Of a stretch of 64,000 nt of DNA, positions 26,602-33,980 are shown piece after piece (the first letter of the stretch is position 1; each line of letters opens with the position of its first letter). The position numbers and the translations under genes are program-made. The notes below the pieces were generated by a model. The model was not told the origin of the DNA. It did no database searches and saw nothing but the letters and a program-made list of their open reading frames with translations. This DNA comes from Peterkaempfera podocarpi (lineage in GTDB: Bacteria; Actinomycetota; Actinomycetes; Streptomycetales; Streptomycetaceae), in assembly GCF_042466665.1 (NCBI RefSeq), contig NZ_CP162102.1:8618001-8682000 (forward strand), given 5' to 3'.

Positions 26602-26901
26602 GTGGGAAATGGCTGGTCCGTCCGCGACGGTGACCGCTGGATCTGCCTCGTGTGCCACGAGCCTGTGCGCTCCTACCAGTACCGCTTCTATCCGCCCGAG
26701 TCCTCCAGCTTCGAGCGCTGCATCGGGTTTGCCTGGTGTTCGGCGTGCCGGATCTACTCGGGCAACATGGTCTACGTTCCTCGCAAGCGCGTCCTGGTCG
26801 ACGCCCTCGCCTCGCTACCCGCCGATGACCGCGACCGGTTGCTCCGGAATGAGGTCGCACTGATCGAATACTTCGACAGCCGCGGCCTCGGCCAGCACTG
26901 A
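26602..26901 (+). CDS. Small protein with CxxC...CxxC zinc-ribbon-like pattern
   Basis: A 99-residue protein beginning (GTG) MGNGWSVRDGDRWICLVCHE. Two Cys pairs, CLVC and CSAC, are 31 residues apart around RSYQYRFYPPESSSFERC, which suggests a structural zinc site. The rest is a helical tail (LVDALASLPADDRDRLLRNE). I do not know a named family; the composition is clearly coding. It stands alone. Confidence 0.65.
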   Translation: MGNGWSVRDGDRWICLVCHEPVRSYQYRFYPPESSSFERCIGFAWCSACRIYSGNMVYVPRKRVLVDALASLPADDRDRLLRNEVALIEYFDSRGLGQH

Positions 26902-27096
26902 CCCGAGCCCCCATCCTCGGCGTGCTGCGCCGCCTGCAGTCGTGCCCACCCCCCCGCGTCGACCCGGGGTGAGGACCGCCGCTCGGTTCCGTTTCTCGGC
27001 CCCCGCTCTGTTCCTTGCCGATCAGCGCTCCTCCCGCAGCCGGCCAGTGGCTCATTGCTGCCGCTGACCCAGGTGCTGCGCGGCACCGTGAGCACC

Positions 27097-27135
27097 TTGC
27101 AACCACTTACTCCGATATCGTAATATCCGATATCG
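27097..27135 (+). promoter_or_regulatory. Promoter and CGATATCG operator for marR; likely leaderless start
   Basis: TTGCAA (27097-27102), an 18-bp spacer and TAATAT (27121-27126) form a good promoter. The palindrome CGATATCG occurs at 27113-27120 and 27128-27135, bracketing the -10. Transcription should begin at about 27133-27135, which is the GTG start codon itself, so the mRNA would be leaderless. Confidence 0.65.
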
Positions 27136-27569
27136 TGAAGTCAGAATCCGTATCACCGGGCAGGTCTGCGCTGCTGGCCTTGCAACGCGCGACCCACGCC
27201 ACCTTGCACCTGATCGCCACTGAACTCGTCGACCTCGACCTGACCGTCTCCGAGATCAACGCACTGGCCAACCTCGCCGACGGCCAGGGCCGCACCGTCT
27301 CCCAGTTGGGGGCCGCGGTCGGCGCCCGCCCCACGACGCTGACCAGCGTGCTGGACCGGCTGGAACGCCGCGGCCACATCACCCGCGGCACGCGCGCCGG
27401 CGACCGCCGCTCGGTACTCATCGAACTCACCGACTCCGGGCGCGCAGCGGCCGCCGTCATCACCCAGACCCTGACCACCATGGAAACCCGCACGCTGGCC
27501 GGCCTGCCCGCCGAAGCGGTCGCCGGCTTCTATGCCGTTCTGGACGCGCTGGTCAAGGAGGGGCCATGA
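27135..27569 (+). CDS. MarR-family transcriptional regulator (leaderless)
   Basis: From GTG 27135 the protein has about 144 residues: LTVSEINALANLADGQGRTVSQLGAAVGA, the recognition helix RPTTLTSVLDRLERRGHI and the wing RGTRAGDRRSVLIELTDSG. A longer frame back to 27015 exists but runs through the promoter. The operator-like repeats overlap its own start, so autorepression is likely. Its stop overlaps the next gene's ATG (ATGA), so it is co-translated with the conserved hypothetical protein downstream. Confidence 0.88.
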   Translation: MKSESVSPGRSALLALQRATHATLHLIATELVDLDLTVSEINALANLADGQGRTVSQLGAAVGARPTTLTSVLDRLERRGHITRGTRAGDRRSVLIELTDSGRAAAAVITQTLTTMETRTLAGLPAEAVAGFYAVLDALVKEGP

Positions 27570-28096
27570 CCACAGAAGACCACGAACCGCACTCCGGCCA
27601 CGCCGCACATCTCCACGGGCTGCTCAAGAGGCTGACCGCCCCAGCCAAGCGCCTTCGGCGGCATCTGCACGCAGGCCACGGCGCGACCGAGGAGTCCTCG
27701 CCATTCGCTCAGCTGATGGGGGAGGTGATGGCGAACGCCGAGCGGTTCGGGCACCGCCAGCACGTCCAGCTGACCTGGCTGGCCGTCCGGCGCTACGGCA
27801 CCAGTGCGGCGGTCGACCTGGTCAGCGACGGCATCCAGCGCACCGCCCGCTACGCGGGCGCCCCGCAGAAGTACAACGCCACCGTCAGTCGGGCCTGGGT
27901 CGAACTGGTGGGCCACCACGCCGAGCAGTCGGACACCGTCGACTTCGAGGCCTTCGCCGACCAAAACCCTGCGCTGTTCGACAAGAAGCTGCTCACCGGC
28001 TTCTACCGGTCCTCGACGCTGGCAAGCGGCCCGGCCAGGACCGGCTGGGTCGAACCGGACCTCGCTCCGTTCCCCTGGCAGCAAGCCGACAGGTGA
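27566..28096 (+). CDS. Conserved actinobacterial hypothetical protein
   Basis: A 176-residue soluble protein with a His-rich start (HEPHSGHAAHLHGLLKRL), a helical middle (ERFGHRQHVQLTWLAVRRYG) and highly patterned segments AGAPQKYNATVSRAWVELVGHH and LLTGFYRSSTLASGPARTGW, ending VEPDLAPFPW. The pattern is familiar from uncharacterised actinomycete proteins. No catalytic motif is obvious, but the conserved His, Tyr and Arg residues suggest an enzyme. It is coupled to the MarR gene and is presumably the regulated function. Confidence 0.75.
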   Translation: MTTEDHEPHSGHAAHLHGLLKRLTAPAKRLRRHLHAGHGATEESSPFAQLMGEVMANAERFGHRQHVQLTWLAVRRYGTSAAVDLVSDGIQRTARYAGAPQKYNATVSRAWVELVGHHAEQSDTVDFEAFADQNPALFDKKLLTGFYRSSTLASGPARTGWVEPDLAPFPWQQADR

Positions 28097-28104
28097 GACG
28101 GGAC

Positions 28105-28623
28105 TCAAACGCATCCGCTCTGTCGGCCGGTCCGTCCGACCTGCGGGGGCTGAAGCTCGCCTGCAGGGTCGGCAACGGCCCTGCCGATCGCCGGCAGGAT
28201 CACGTGGTCGACCGGCGCCGCGGAGGCCGCGGCGAGGGTGAGCATCGCGCTGAAGGCGATCTGCAGGCGGTCGTCGGAGTCCCGGCGGCCCGCGGTGACC
28301 AGGGTGATCGCCAGGACGGCGGCGACCGTTCCGACGGCCGAGCCGAGCAGCCAGGCGACCGAGAGGGCCAGTGAGGTCCCGGCGATCCGGGTGAGAGTGC
28401 TGTGCAGGGCCCGGTTCACCGAGCGGTAGGCAGTGGAGGAGTTCACCATCAGCAGGGCGCCGGCCACGGCCAGGTACTGATCCTGGCCGGGCAGCCAGCT
28501 GGCGGTGAGGCCCCACGCGGCCAGGGCGGCGATCAGGCTCTTGAGGAGGTGCACCGCGGAGTGGCTGCCGCCCGAGCGGGACACCACAGGCCGCCGGACC
28601 GCCCCGATCATGGAAAGTTGCAC
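28105..28623 (-). CDS. FUSC-family membrane protein, truncated
   Basis: A 172-residue protein with four to five hydrophobic segments (LLKSLIAALAAWGLTASWLP, YLAVAGALLMVNSSTAYRSV, LALSVAWLLGSAVGTVAAVL and others). This resembles the N-terminal half of fusaric-acid-resistance-like (FUSC) exporters. Normal members are twice as long or more, with a large cytoplasmic part. Here the reading ends soon after VDHVILPAIG in a charged tail, so the gene is probably 3'-truncated. Confidence 0.6.
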   Translation of the reverse strand: MQLSMIGAVRRPVVSRSGGSHSAVHLLKSLIAALAAWGLTASWLPGQDQYLAVAGALLMVNSSTAYRSVNRALHSTLTRIAGTSLALSVAWLLGSAVGTVAAVLAITLVTAGRRDSDDRLQIAFSAMLTLAAASAAPVDHVILPAIGRAVADPAGELQPPQVGRTGRQSGCV

Positions 28624-28932
28624 ACATTACCTTTCGGCTTGGACCAGGTCACCTTGCTTGAGCTCGTGAGGGGCCATCGCCTCGTCGGCGCAGATTCGTG
28701 CAGAGATGAATCCCGCCTGCAGGGCAGCGCGCAGTGGTCAGGCGCAGGCCACCGTCGCCAGGAAAGCTCTCCGGGTCCCGCGCGTTCAGGCGGGTGGCGG
28801 TCGTGAGCTGTCCGGGTGAGTCCAACGTATTGCCCGCAGGGGCCGGGCCGATTGCGGGCAGGCTGCAGGTGCAGGTCGCGGTGGGCGCGTCCAAGGAATT
28901 CCCCGAGCCCTTGGAAAGAGCTGCCGCGATGG

Positions 28933-28960
28933 CGCCCCGGGAGGACAGGCTCCCGGGGCG
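28933..28960. terminator. Perfect 11-bp hairpin
   Basis: CGCCCCGGGAG and CTCCCGGGGCG pair perfectly around GACAGG. It has the shape of a strong Streptomyces terminator, but no gene ends nearby, so it may belong to a lost gene or act as a structured element. Confidence 0.45.
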
Positions 28961-29468
28961 ACCCCCCGCACATCTCGACGCTGCACCGGACGCTGCAACC
29001 GGGGAATTCGCCCGGACGCGGAGTGTCAGTGGCGCTGGAAGCCGACTGCGGGGCGAGGCAGTCCCGCTGTGAAGGCCTTGGACGTCTTGAACGCTTTGAC
29101 GGCTGAGGCCAGGCCGGCCTGCACGTCGCCCGTGTCGAACAGCGGCATGGCGCATCCGGACCGGTCGAGGGCCAGTCGGCTGATCAGCACCTCACCGCCG
29201 ACCAGCGCAAGGGGATGCCACGATCACCTCACTGGGCCTCGGTGGAACGGTCGTCCTCGGCGGTACGGGTGGCCCGGACCGGGACGTGCGTGCCGCGCTC
29301 GTGAAGGTGGGCCGCCGGTGTGCGGTCAAGGAGGAGGCTGAGAACCGCTGTTGAACGGCATGAACGAGTTCTCGGGACCACCTTCTCGTGGTGATCCCGG
29401 TGGTGCCGTGCGGCCTGTGCAAGGTCCATGTCGAATACAGCGGTGAGAGAGTCGGATGAGCGTTCCGT

Positions 29469-29506
29469 CGGGGTTTCCCGCCAGCACGGCCTGGCGGGAA
29501 ACCCCG
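29469..29506. terminator. Perfect 16-bp hairpin
   Basis: CGGGGTTTCCCGCCAG and its exact complement CTGGCGGGAAACCCCG flank CACGGC. The stem is longer than a normal terminator and there is no gene end within 150 bp. It could be a terminator remnant, a mobile-element end or a protein-binding palindrome. Confidence 0.4.
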
Positions 29507-29662
29507 CGACGACCAGAGCCCTTGCCGCGTTCGGCGGTGGGGATCCCGGCGCTGCCAGTCCCACGCCGCTCACCGGCTTATCGGCCGTCCGGATGCCGCG
29601 GGGTCGTGCAGAGGTGGTTCCGATGTGGGAGGCCACGCGACAGACCTCGCGCCCCACCCGCG

Positions 29663-29685
29663 GCCCCGGGCTTCAGCCCCGGGTC
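29663..29685 (-). terminator. Hairpin at the end of the RiPP-type operon
   Basis: CCCGGG-CTTCAGC-CCCGGG forms a stem-loop beginning at the stop codon of the leftward GNAT gene, at the expected place for termination of that operon. Confidence 0.5.
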
Positions 29686-30583
29686 ACCTGGACGGCACGC
29701 CCTCCAGGTCGTACTGGTACTGGTGGCTGGTGTGCGTGGGCAGGTAGCCGAGCGCGTCGTTGATCCGCCTGATGTGGGGGTTGGCGTCAGCGGTGTCCGT
29801 GAGCAGGCCGTCGAGGAGCGGATACCGCATCCGGGCGTGCCGGACGGACGCGGCCTTCATCCACAATCCCAGGCCATGCCCGCGGTGCTCGGGCAGGACC
29901 GCAGTGCCGTAGTGCCGGGCGTTGCGCTCGCCGTCGCCGGGAACGGCCAGTTCGGTGAACCCGGCGACTGCCCCGTCCGACTCGCTGACGGCGACGACGG
30001 TGTGCAGGACGTCGCCCCCTGACTCGACCGCCGCCACGGCGGCCCGAACGCGCTCCAGGTCCCAGGGCACGGCATGGAAGTCGGCACCGCCGGACGGCGT
30101 GTCGTTCATGGCACGGCGGGACGCGACAAAGGTGTCGGCGAGTTCGTCCGGGACCATGCCCTCCCAGGACACGAGCCGGTAGCCGGGGTGCGGCTCCTCG
30201 ACGATCCCGGTCACCGCCGCGAGGTCCGTATCGGCCAGCGACAGCCGAGCCGAGGTCAGAGTCAGGACCGTGTGAAAGCCACGGGCTGCCAGAACCCTTT
30301 CGGCGGGGGAACCGGCCTCCACATGCGCGATGACGCGTCGGCGGCCGTGTCCGTGCGCGGCGGCCACCGCCGCATCCAGGAGACGCACACCCGTGTCATC
30401 GAGCGACTCGTCGGGACGCACATGCAGTTCCAGCCCCGCGAGGTGGTCCTGCCCCGCCCGGGTGAACACGCGCAGGAAGGCCGACCCGACAGGAGCGCCG
30501 GTGGTGTCGCACGCGAGCCAGGCCAGGCGGTGGCTGGAGGCACTGACGTCGGGGTCGATCAGAGCGATGATGCGGGAGGACAT
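29684..30583 (-). CDS. Two-domain GNAT acetyltransferase in the RiPP-type cluster
   Basis: The start at 30583 (MSSRIIALIDPDVSASSHRL) avoids a 20-residue unlikely extension. The 299-residue protein has a degenerate N-terminal GNAT half and a good C-terminal half with the acetyl-CoA pyrophosphate loop LPEHRGHGLGLWMK, followed by NPHIRRINDALGYLPTHTSHQYQY. It is the last gene of the leftward unit that begins with the 27-codon peptide gene, 120 bp after the JmjC-like gene. In that context it may acetylate the matured peptide, or serve as self-protection. On its own it would be annotated only as GNAT. Confidence 0.85.
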   Translation of the reverse strand: MSSRIIALIDPDVSASSHRLAWLACDTTGAPVGSAFLRVFTRAGQDHLAGLELHVRPDESLDDTGVRLLDAAVAAAHGHGRRRVIAHVEAGSPAERVLAARGFHTVLTLTSARLSLADTDLAAVTGIVEEPHPGYRLVSWEGMVPDELADTFVASRRAMNDTPSGGADFHAVPWDLERVRAAVAAVESGGDVLHTVVAVSESDGAVAGFTELAVPGDGERNARHYGTAVLPEHRGHGLGLWMKAASVRHARMRYPLLDGLLTDTADANPHIRRINDALGYLPTHTSHQYQYDLEGVPSR

Positions 30584-30703
30584 GGCGTCTCCATGCACAG
30601 TGGGTGGCGGGACGGGGGCAAGGCTGCCCGCCTTCGCGGACAAGGGACGGAGTCGCCCCGGATGCAGCGGCGCCGGCGCCCCGGAACGTCATGTGACGGC
30701 ACG

Positions 30704-31714
30704 TCAGTGGACAGCGCGTGCCGCGTCGCGCAGCCTGCGCCACCTGTAGCCCACGGACGCCGGCCCCGCGCTCCCGGAGCCGGGTCCACCGGTCTCCCAG
30801 TCCTGGGCCGCCTCGGCGAACGTCGCTTCGGCCCGCATCGCCCGGGCCGACCGTTGCGCCTTCCCGGCTCGGGCGGCCAGCCGCAGGTCCTCCGCCCCGA
30901 TCGTCTCCAGCTGCGCCCGGACGTGGCTGAGCAGCGTGGCACAGGCCTCGGAGATCGCGCTCTCGCCCAGCGGGCGCGCCGGCAGGTCGAGCCCTTCGGA
31001 CAACCGCTGCTCCAGGGCCGTCCGCAGATCCTGCAGAGAGATGTCGCGGATGGTCAGTGACAGGTGGGCGGACAGTCCGGCGGTACCCACCGCGCGGTGC
31101 GCGAAGCCCCGGGGGACGTACAGCACACTGCCGGGCTCCAGGACGCTGTGCAGGAGCCGCCGGGAGTGTTCGTCGTCCGGGAGTTCACCCGGCGACCAGT
31201 CCGCCACCGCCGGTGCGTCGTGGACGTACCAGGTCTTCCGTCCGGCCACCTGGAGGACGAACACGTCGGCGTCGTCGCGGTGCACCGCGAGACCTTGACC
31301 GCCGGCGGGTGTGACGAAGAAGAACGCCTCGACGTGCCGGCCGATCTCCTCGCCCAACCGCGCCACCAGTTCGCTCGTCGGGGCGTGCCACTGGTCGACG
31401 CACCGCAGGAGCAGCGTCGCTCCGCCGCGCAGGAGCGAGACGACCTTCGCGCGATGGGCGAAGCCATGGTGCGCCGTGCCGTTGACCATGCGGGACGTGG
31501 TGTAGGCCTCGGGCGGGACGATGACCTTGTTGGAGCGGACCATCTCCAGATAGGGGGTGCGCAGCAGCCCTTGGTCGAAGGCGGCGTCCAACCCCTCGAG
31601 GTCGAACGGCGAGGTGAACCTCTCCGGTGCGAAGACCGCGGGCTTGCGCTGCCACTGCGTTGCGGCGAAGCTCTCGACGTCGCCGACCCAGTCGGCCAGC
31701 GTGGGTGATTCCAT
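30704..31714 (-). CDS. JmjC/cupin_4-type 2-oxoglutarate oxygenase
   Basis: A 336-residue protein starting MESPTLADWVGDVESFAATQ. The Fe(II) facial triad is visible as His145-x-Asp147 in AVHRDDADVFVLQ and His206 in VPRGFAHRAVG. Lys160 in AGRKTWYV is placed to bind 2-oxoglutarate. This is the cupin_4/RoxA-like group, whose known members hydroxylate peptide side chains (Arg in ribosomal protein, or RiPP residues). Downstream of a P450 and a peptide gene, a peptide beta-hydroxylase is the most economical reading. The last 90 residues are a helical Ala/Arg-rich domain. Confidence 0.82.
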   Translation of the reverse strand: MESPTLADWVGDVESFAATQWQRKPAVFAPERFTSPFDLEGLDAAFDQGLLRTPYLEMVRSNKVIVPPEAYTTSRMVNGTAHHGFAHRAKVVSLLRGGATLLLRCVDQWHAPTSELVARLGEEIGRHVEAFFFVTPAGGQGLAVHRDDADVFVLQVAGRKTWYVHDAPAVADWSPGELPDDEHSRRLLHSVLEPGSVLYVPRGFAHRAVGTAGLSAHLSLTIRDISLQDLRTALEQRLSEGLDLPARPLGESAISEACATLLSHVRAQLETIGAEDLRLAARAGKAQRSARAMRAEATFAEAAQDWETGGPGSGSAGPASVGYRWRRLRDAARAVH

Positions 31715-31740
31715 GGTGCTTTCCCGTGGTGTCAGGGTGT

Positions 31741-31869
31741 TCAGTGCGTGTGGCCGAGGGGGTCCGCCCGGAACGGGGCGTGGGCGGGTTGCGCACGGGA
31801 GGGGTCGTGCGTGGGGGTCGCGCCGCGTTCGTGGACAGCGGCGGGAGAGGGAGCGTGGTGCCTGGTCAT
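31741..31869 (-). CDS. 42-codon His-rich mini-ORF coupled to the P450
   Basis: The ATG overlaps the P450 stop codon (ATGA) and the frame ends 26 bp before the JmjC-like start. The product is small, basic and rich in His and Pro (start MTRHHAPSPAAVHERG, end ADPLGHTH, seven His in all). Tight coupling argues for real translation. Its role is unknown: perhaps a metal- or peptide-binding accessory, a second substrate, or just a coupling spacer. It does not resemble the 27-residue peptide. Confidence 0.45.
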   Translation of the reverse strand: MTRHHAPSPAAVHERGATPTHDPSRAQPAHAPFRADPLGHTH

Positions 31870-32921
31870 GCTCCGGCTCCCGCTTCGAACCGTACGGAGA
31901 GCAGGGAGCGCAGGGGGATGTGCGTCTCCTGCCGCGAGCCGCGAATGGCGAGCCGGTTGTCGAAGGCGACGTCCAGCAGACTCTCGGCCAGGGGCACGAC
32001 CAGGTGCTTGGCCCAGCAGCGGGCACCGTCGAACCCGAACGGCATGAACGCGGGCGTCTTCTCCGGGTCCGCCACGCCGGCCCACCGCTCGGGTCGGAAC
32101 TCCAGCGGCTCGGACCAGTATCTCGGGTCACGGTGCATGAGGAGCGGGAGAAGCGCGAGGTTGTCCTCGGGGCGGATCTCCGGGTGGAGTCCGGTGTACT
32201 CCTCCCCGCCTTTGCGGAACAGCATCCACGCAGGCGGGAGCAGCCGCAGCGTCTCCCACAGGACTGCGGTGAGGTCGGCTCGAGGTCGCCTCTGCGGACA
32301 GGCCGGTCCCATGAGCCACAGGGCGTTGGCGGCGAGTGCGGCCACGCCGTCGCAGAGAGTCGCCGTCGCCCGCCGGTACAACGCGATGGCCTGCCTGCGG
32401 CCCTGGGTGTCGGAAGCGCCGCGGATCTGCTCGGCGAGCGCGGTGCCCCCGCCCTGGACGTCGGATCCGGGCCAGAGGGTGACGGCCCGGTCGACGATCC
32501 GGGAGAGCGTGTCGGAGCGGGTGACGCCGCGTTTCGACAACAAGGAGACCGGGAGGGGGTCGGACGAGAACAGCCACGCACGCAGGTAGGAGGTGGCGGC
32601 GTCGGGCCAGGCACCGGACAGCCCGCGCGCCGGGGGCGGGGGAGTCCCGATGCCCGCCATGACGTCCTGCCCCAGCGCGCGGATCGTCTGTGTCGCGCTG
32701 TCGTGGTGGACGTCCGCTCCTGCGGCGGGCTTGTAGACCGAACGCTCCGATGGCAGCACAGGGCGCGCGGCGACGATGTCGGAGATCAGGGGGAAGTCGG
32801 AGACGCCGATCGTGGTCGCGTCGATCCGAAAGACTCTCTCTTCTCTGGCCAGCAGGGCCTGGATCCGCGGGGCGAATACGACGGAATGGTCGCGTATTTT
32901 TGTGGGCGCCGGTTCTTCCAC
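31866..32921 (-). CDS. Divergent short cytochrome P450 (putative peptide-crosslinking)
   Basis: The GTG at 32921 (VEEPAPTKIRDHSVVFAPRI) was chosen because GGAGG lies upstream and an AT-rich patch marks the junction; an open frame extends to 33071 but through unlikely residues. The 351-residue protein is shorter than most P450s (about 400). It has ExxR as ETLR (Glu223-Arg226), the PERF-like FRPERW, and the haem loop MPFGFDGARCWAK with Cys302. The I-helix region reads TATLCDGVAALAANALWLMG, so the usual acid-Thr pair is absent, as reported for several peptide-crosslinking P450s. It directly follows the 27-codon peptide gene and a hairpin. Confidence 0.85.
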   Translation of the reverse strand: MEEPAPTKIRDHSVVFAPRIQALLAREERVFRIDATTIGVSDFPLISDIVAARPVLPSERSVYKPAAGADVHHDSATQTIRALGQDVMAGIGTPPPPARGLSGAWPDAATSYLRAWLFSSDPLPVSLLSKRGVTRSDTLSRIVDRAVTLWPGSDVQGGGTALAEQIRGASDTQGRRQAIALYRRATATLCDGVAALAANALWLMGPACPQRRPRADLTAVLWETLRLLPPAWMLFRKGGEEYTGLHPEIRPEDNLALLPLLMHRDPRYWSEPLEFRPERWAGVADPEKTPAFMPFGFDGARCWAKHLVVPLAESLLDVAFDNRLAIRGSRQETHIPLRSLLSVRFEAGAGA

Positions 32922-33090
32922 GAGAAATCCGCCTCCATTGGAGTGGCGATGGCATGCGTTCCCCACGCGGCAGGCGGAGAATTCTGGGCGTTGAACGGGC
33001 AGGACCGCCGCTTTGCGGCCCGGCCTGCGACGGAGTCCGACGCGGGGCGCGGCCGTCGGGGACTGCGGCAACCAGGGGTTCTGTACCGCC

Positions 33091-33123
33091 GTGGGAGGAC
33101 GCGGCGTGGTCGCGTCCTCCCAC
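33091..33123 (-). terminator. 13-bp hairpin between peptide gene and P450 (attenuator)
   Basis: GTGGGAGGACGCG and CGCGTCCTCCCAC pair perfectly around a 7-nt loop, starting 13 bp after the peptide stop and well before the P450 start. A partial terminator here would give much more peptide mRNA than enzyme mRNA, as is common in RiPP operons. Confidence 0.75.
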
Positions 33124-33135
33124 GGAGACGGTGCG

Positions 33136-33219
33136 TCAGATCACGTGGTACGGCCACGCGTTGCTGGCGAGGTCCTCATTGTGCTTGAACTTCTTCACGA
33201 GCGCCTTGATGGTCTTCAT
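33136..33219 (-). CDS. 27-residue RiPP precursor candidate
   Basis: Read leftward from ATG 33219, with a GGAATGGAG ribosome region eight or so bases upstream, this gene encodes 27 residues. It begins MKTIKALVKK, has a Lys/Phe/His-rich middle and ends AWPYHVI. It is AT-richer than its surroundings, and the stop is followed by a strong hairpin and then the P450. A short basic leader with an aromatic Trp-Pro-Tyr-His C terminus beside a P450 is the architecture of P450-modified RiPPs (biarylitide, cittilin, atropitide and cihunamide types). The likely crosslink partners are Trp22, Tyr24 and His25. This is inferred; the gene itself is well supported by position and ribosome site. Confidence 0.75.
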   Translation of the reverse strand: MKTIKALVKKFKHNEDLASNAWPYHVI

Positions 33220-33980
33220 GACTACTCCATTCCTTGGTGCGAGGCGCGACGGAGCGAGGATGCCCGCGCCGTCATTTCCATTCGGCATTCCGATCCGGAA
33301 GCCGAGCGATCTCATTGGATCCCGGGCCGGAACCGAAAGCGAGAGTCCCTGACGCCGCCTTTACGGACGATGAGGTGATCTTGACGGCGCGCTCACGTCA
33401 GAGCGGCATCATCCATGCGGTATGCCCTATTTCATGGCGATTCGCGCGTCTGGACCGGCAGCGATGACCGCGGGTCGGGCTGAGACGGAGACCGACAGGG
33501 CCCTCACCCCCTACCTACGGGTGCAAAGCGACGAGGAACGCGGGATGGCAAAGCCGCCGCCCTCAGGGAGGGGGGTGCGCCCCCCACGGGGCGTCGGCTG
33601 TCTCCATGGATCAGCGGCCGTGGCAAGGGTCCCCTCCGCACAGCGGCGACGATCGGGTGGTGGACGGGCACCGCTGCCGGTCGGTGATGGCGCCAGATGA
33701 CAAACCCGGTCCGGCGATCGTGGTGGAAGACACCGACGTCGGCGGGCACCGGATAGTGACCTGGGTGGAACACGGCACAGCCATCACCCCGGCGCTGGTG
33801 GCCCGGACGAGCCGCCGTGCGCAGCACTCGGGCCGGGCCCCTCATCAGCGCCGCCCCCAGGTCGTCACCCGCCTCCACCAGGAAGGGGAGGCAGCGGACT
33901 GAAGGCTGCGCCCAGGAGCACCGTCCACACCGCACCAGGGAGGCCGGACACAGCAAGGAACGCCGACGGTCGGCCGCGGA
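33220..33980. other. Upstream region of the peptide cluster (about 760 bp)
   Basis: No gene that I can support. The first 230 bp are relatively AT-rich and must contain the promoter for the leftward peptide operon, but I cannot fix -10 and -35. A GGGGGG-TGCG-CCCCCC hairpin lies at 33570-33585. A plus-strand frame at 33606-33902 has no ribosome site. Confidence 0.45.

Larger units (their letters stand above)
28624..29662. other. Gene-free interval (about 1.04 kb) with two strong hairpins
   Basis: No intact gene on either strand. Frames are short, Arg/Pro-rich and lack ribosome sites. The interval contains two perfect long hairpins (28933-28960 and 29469-29506), listed separately. It may be decayed accessory DNA. 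Confidence 0.5.

Noticed and set aside
33606..33902. 98-codon plus-strand frame upstream of the peptide cluster
   Set aside because: No ribosome site, no recognisable segments, and overlaps equally open minus-strand frames.
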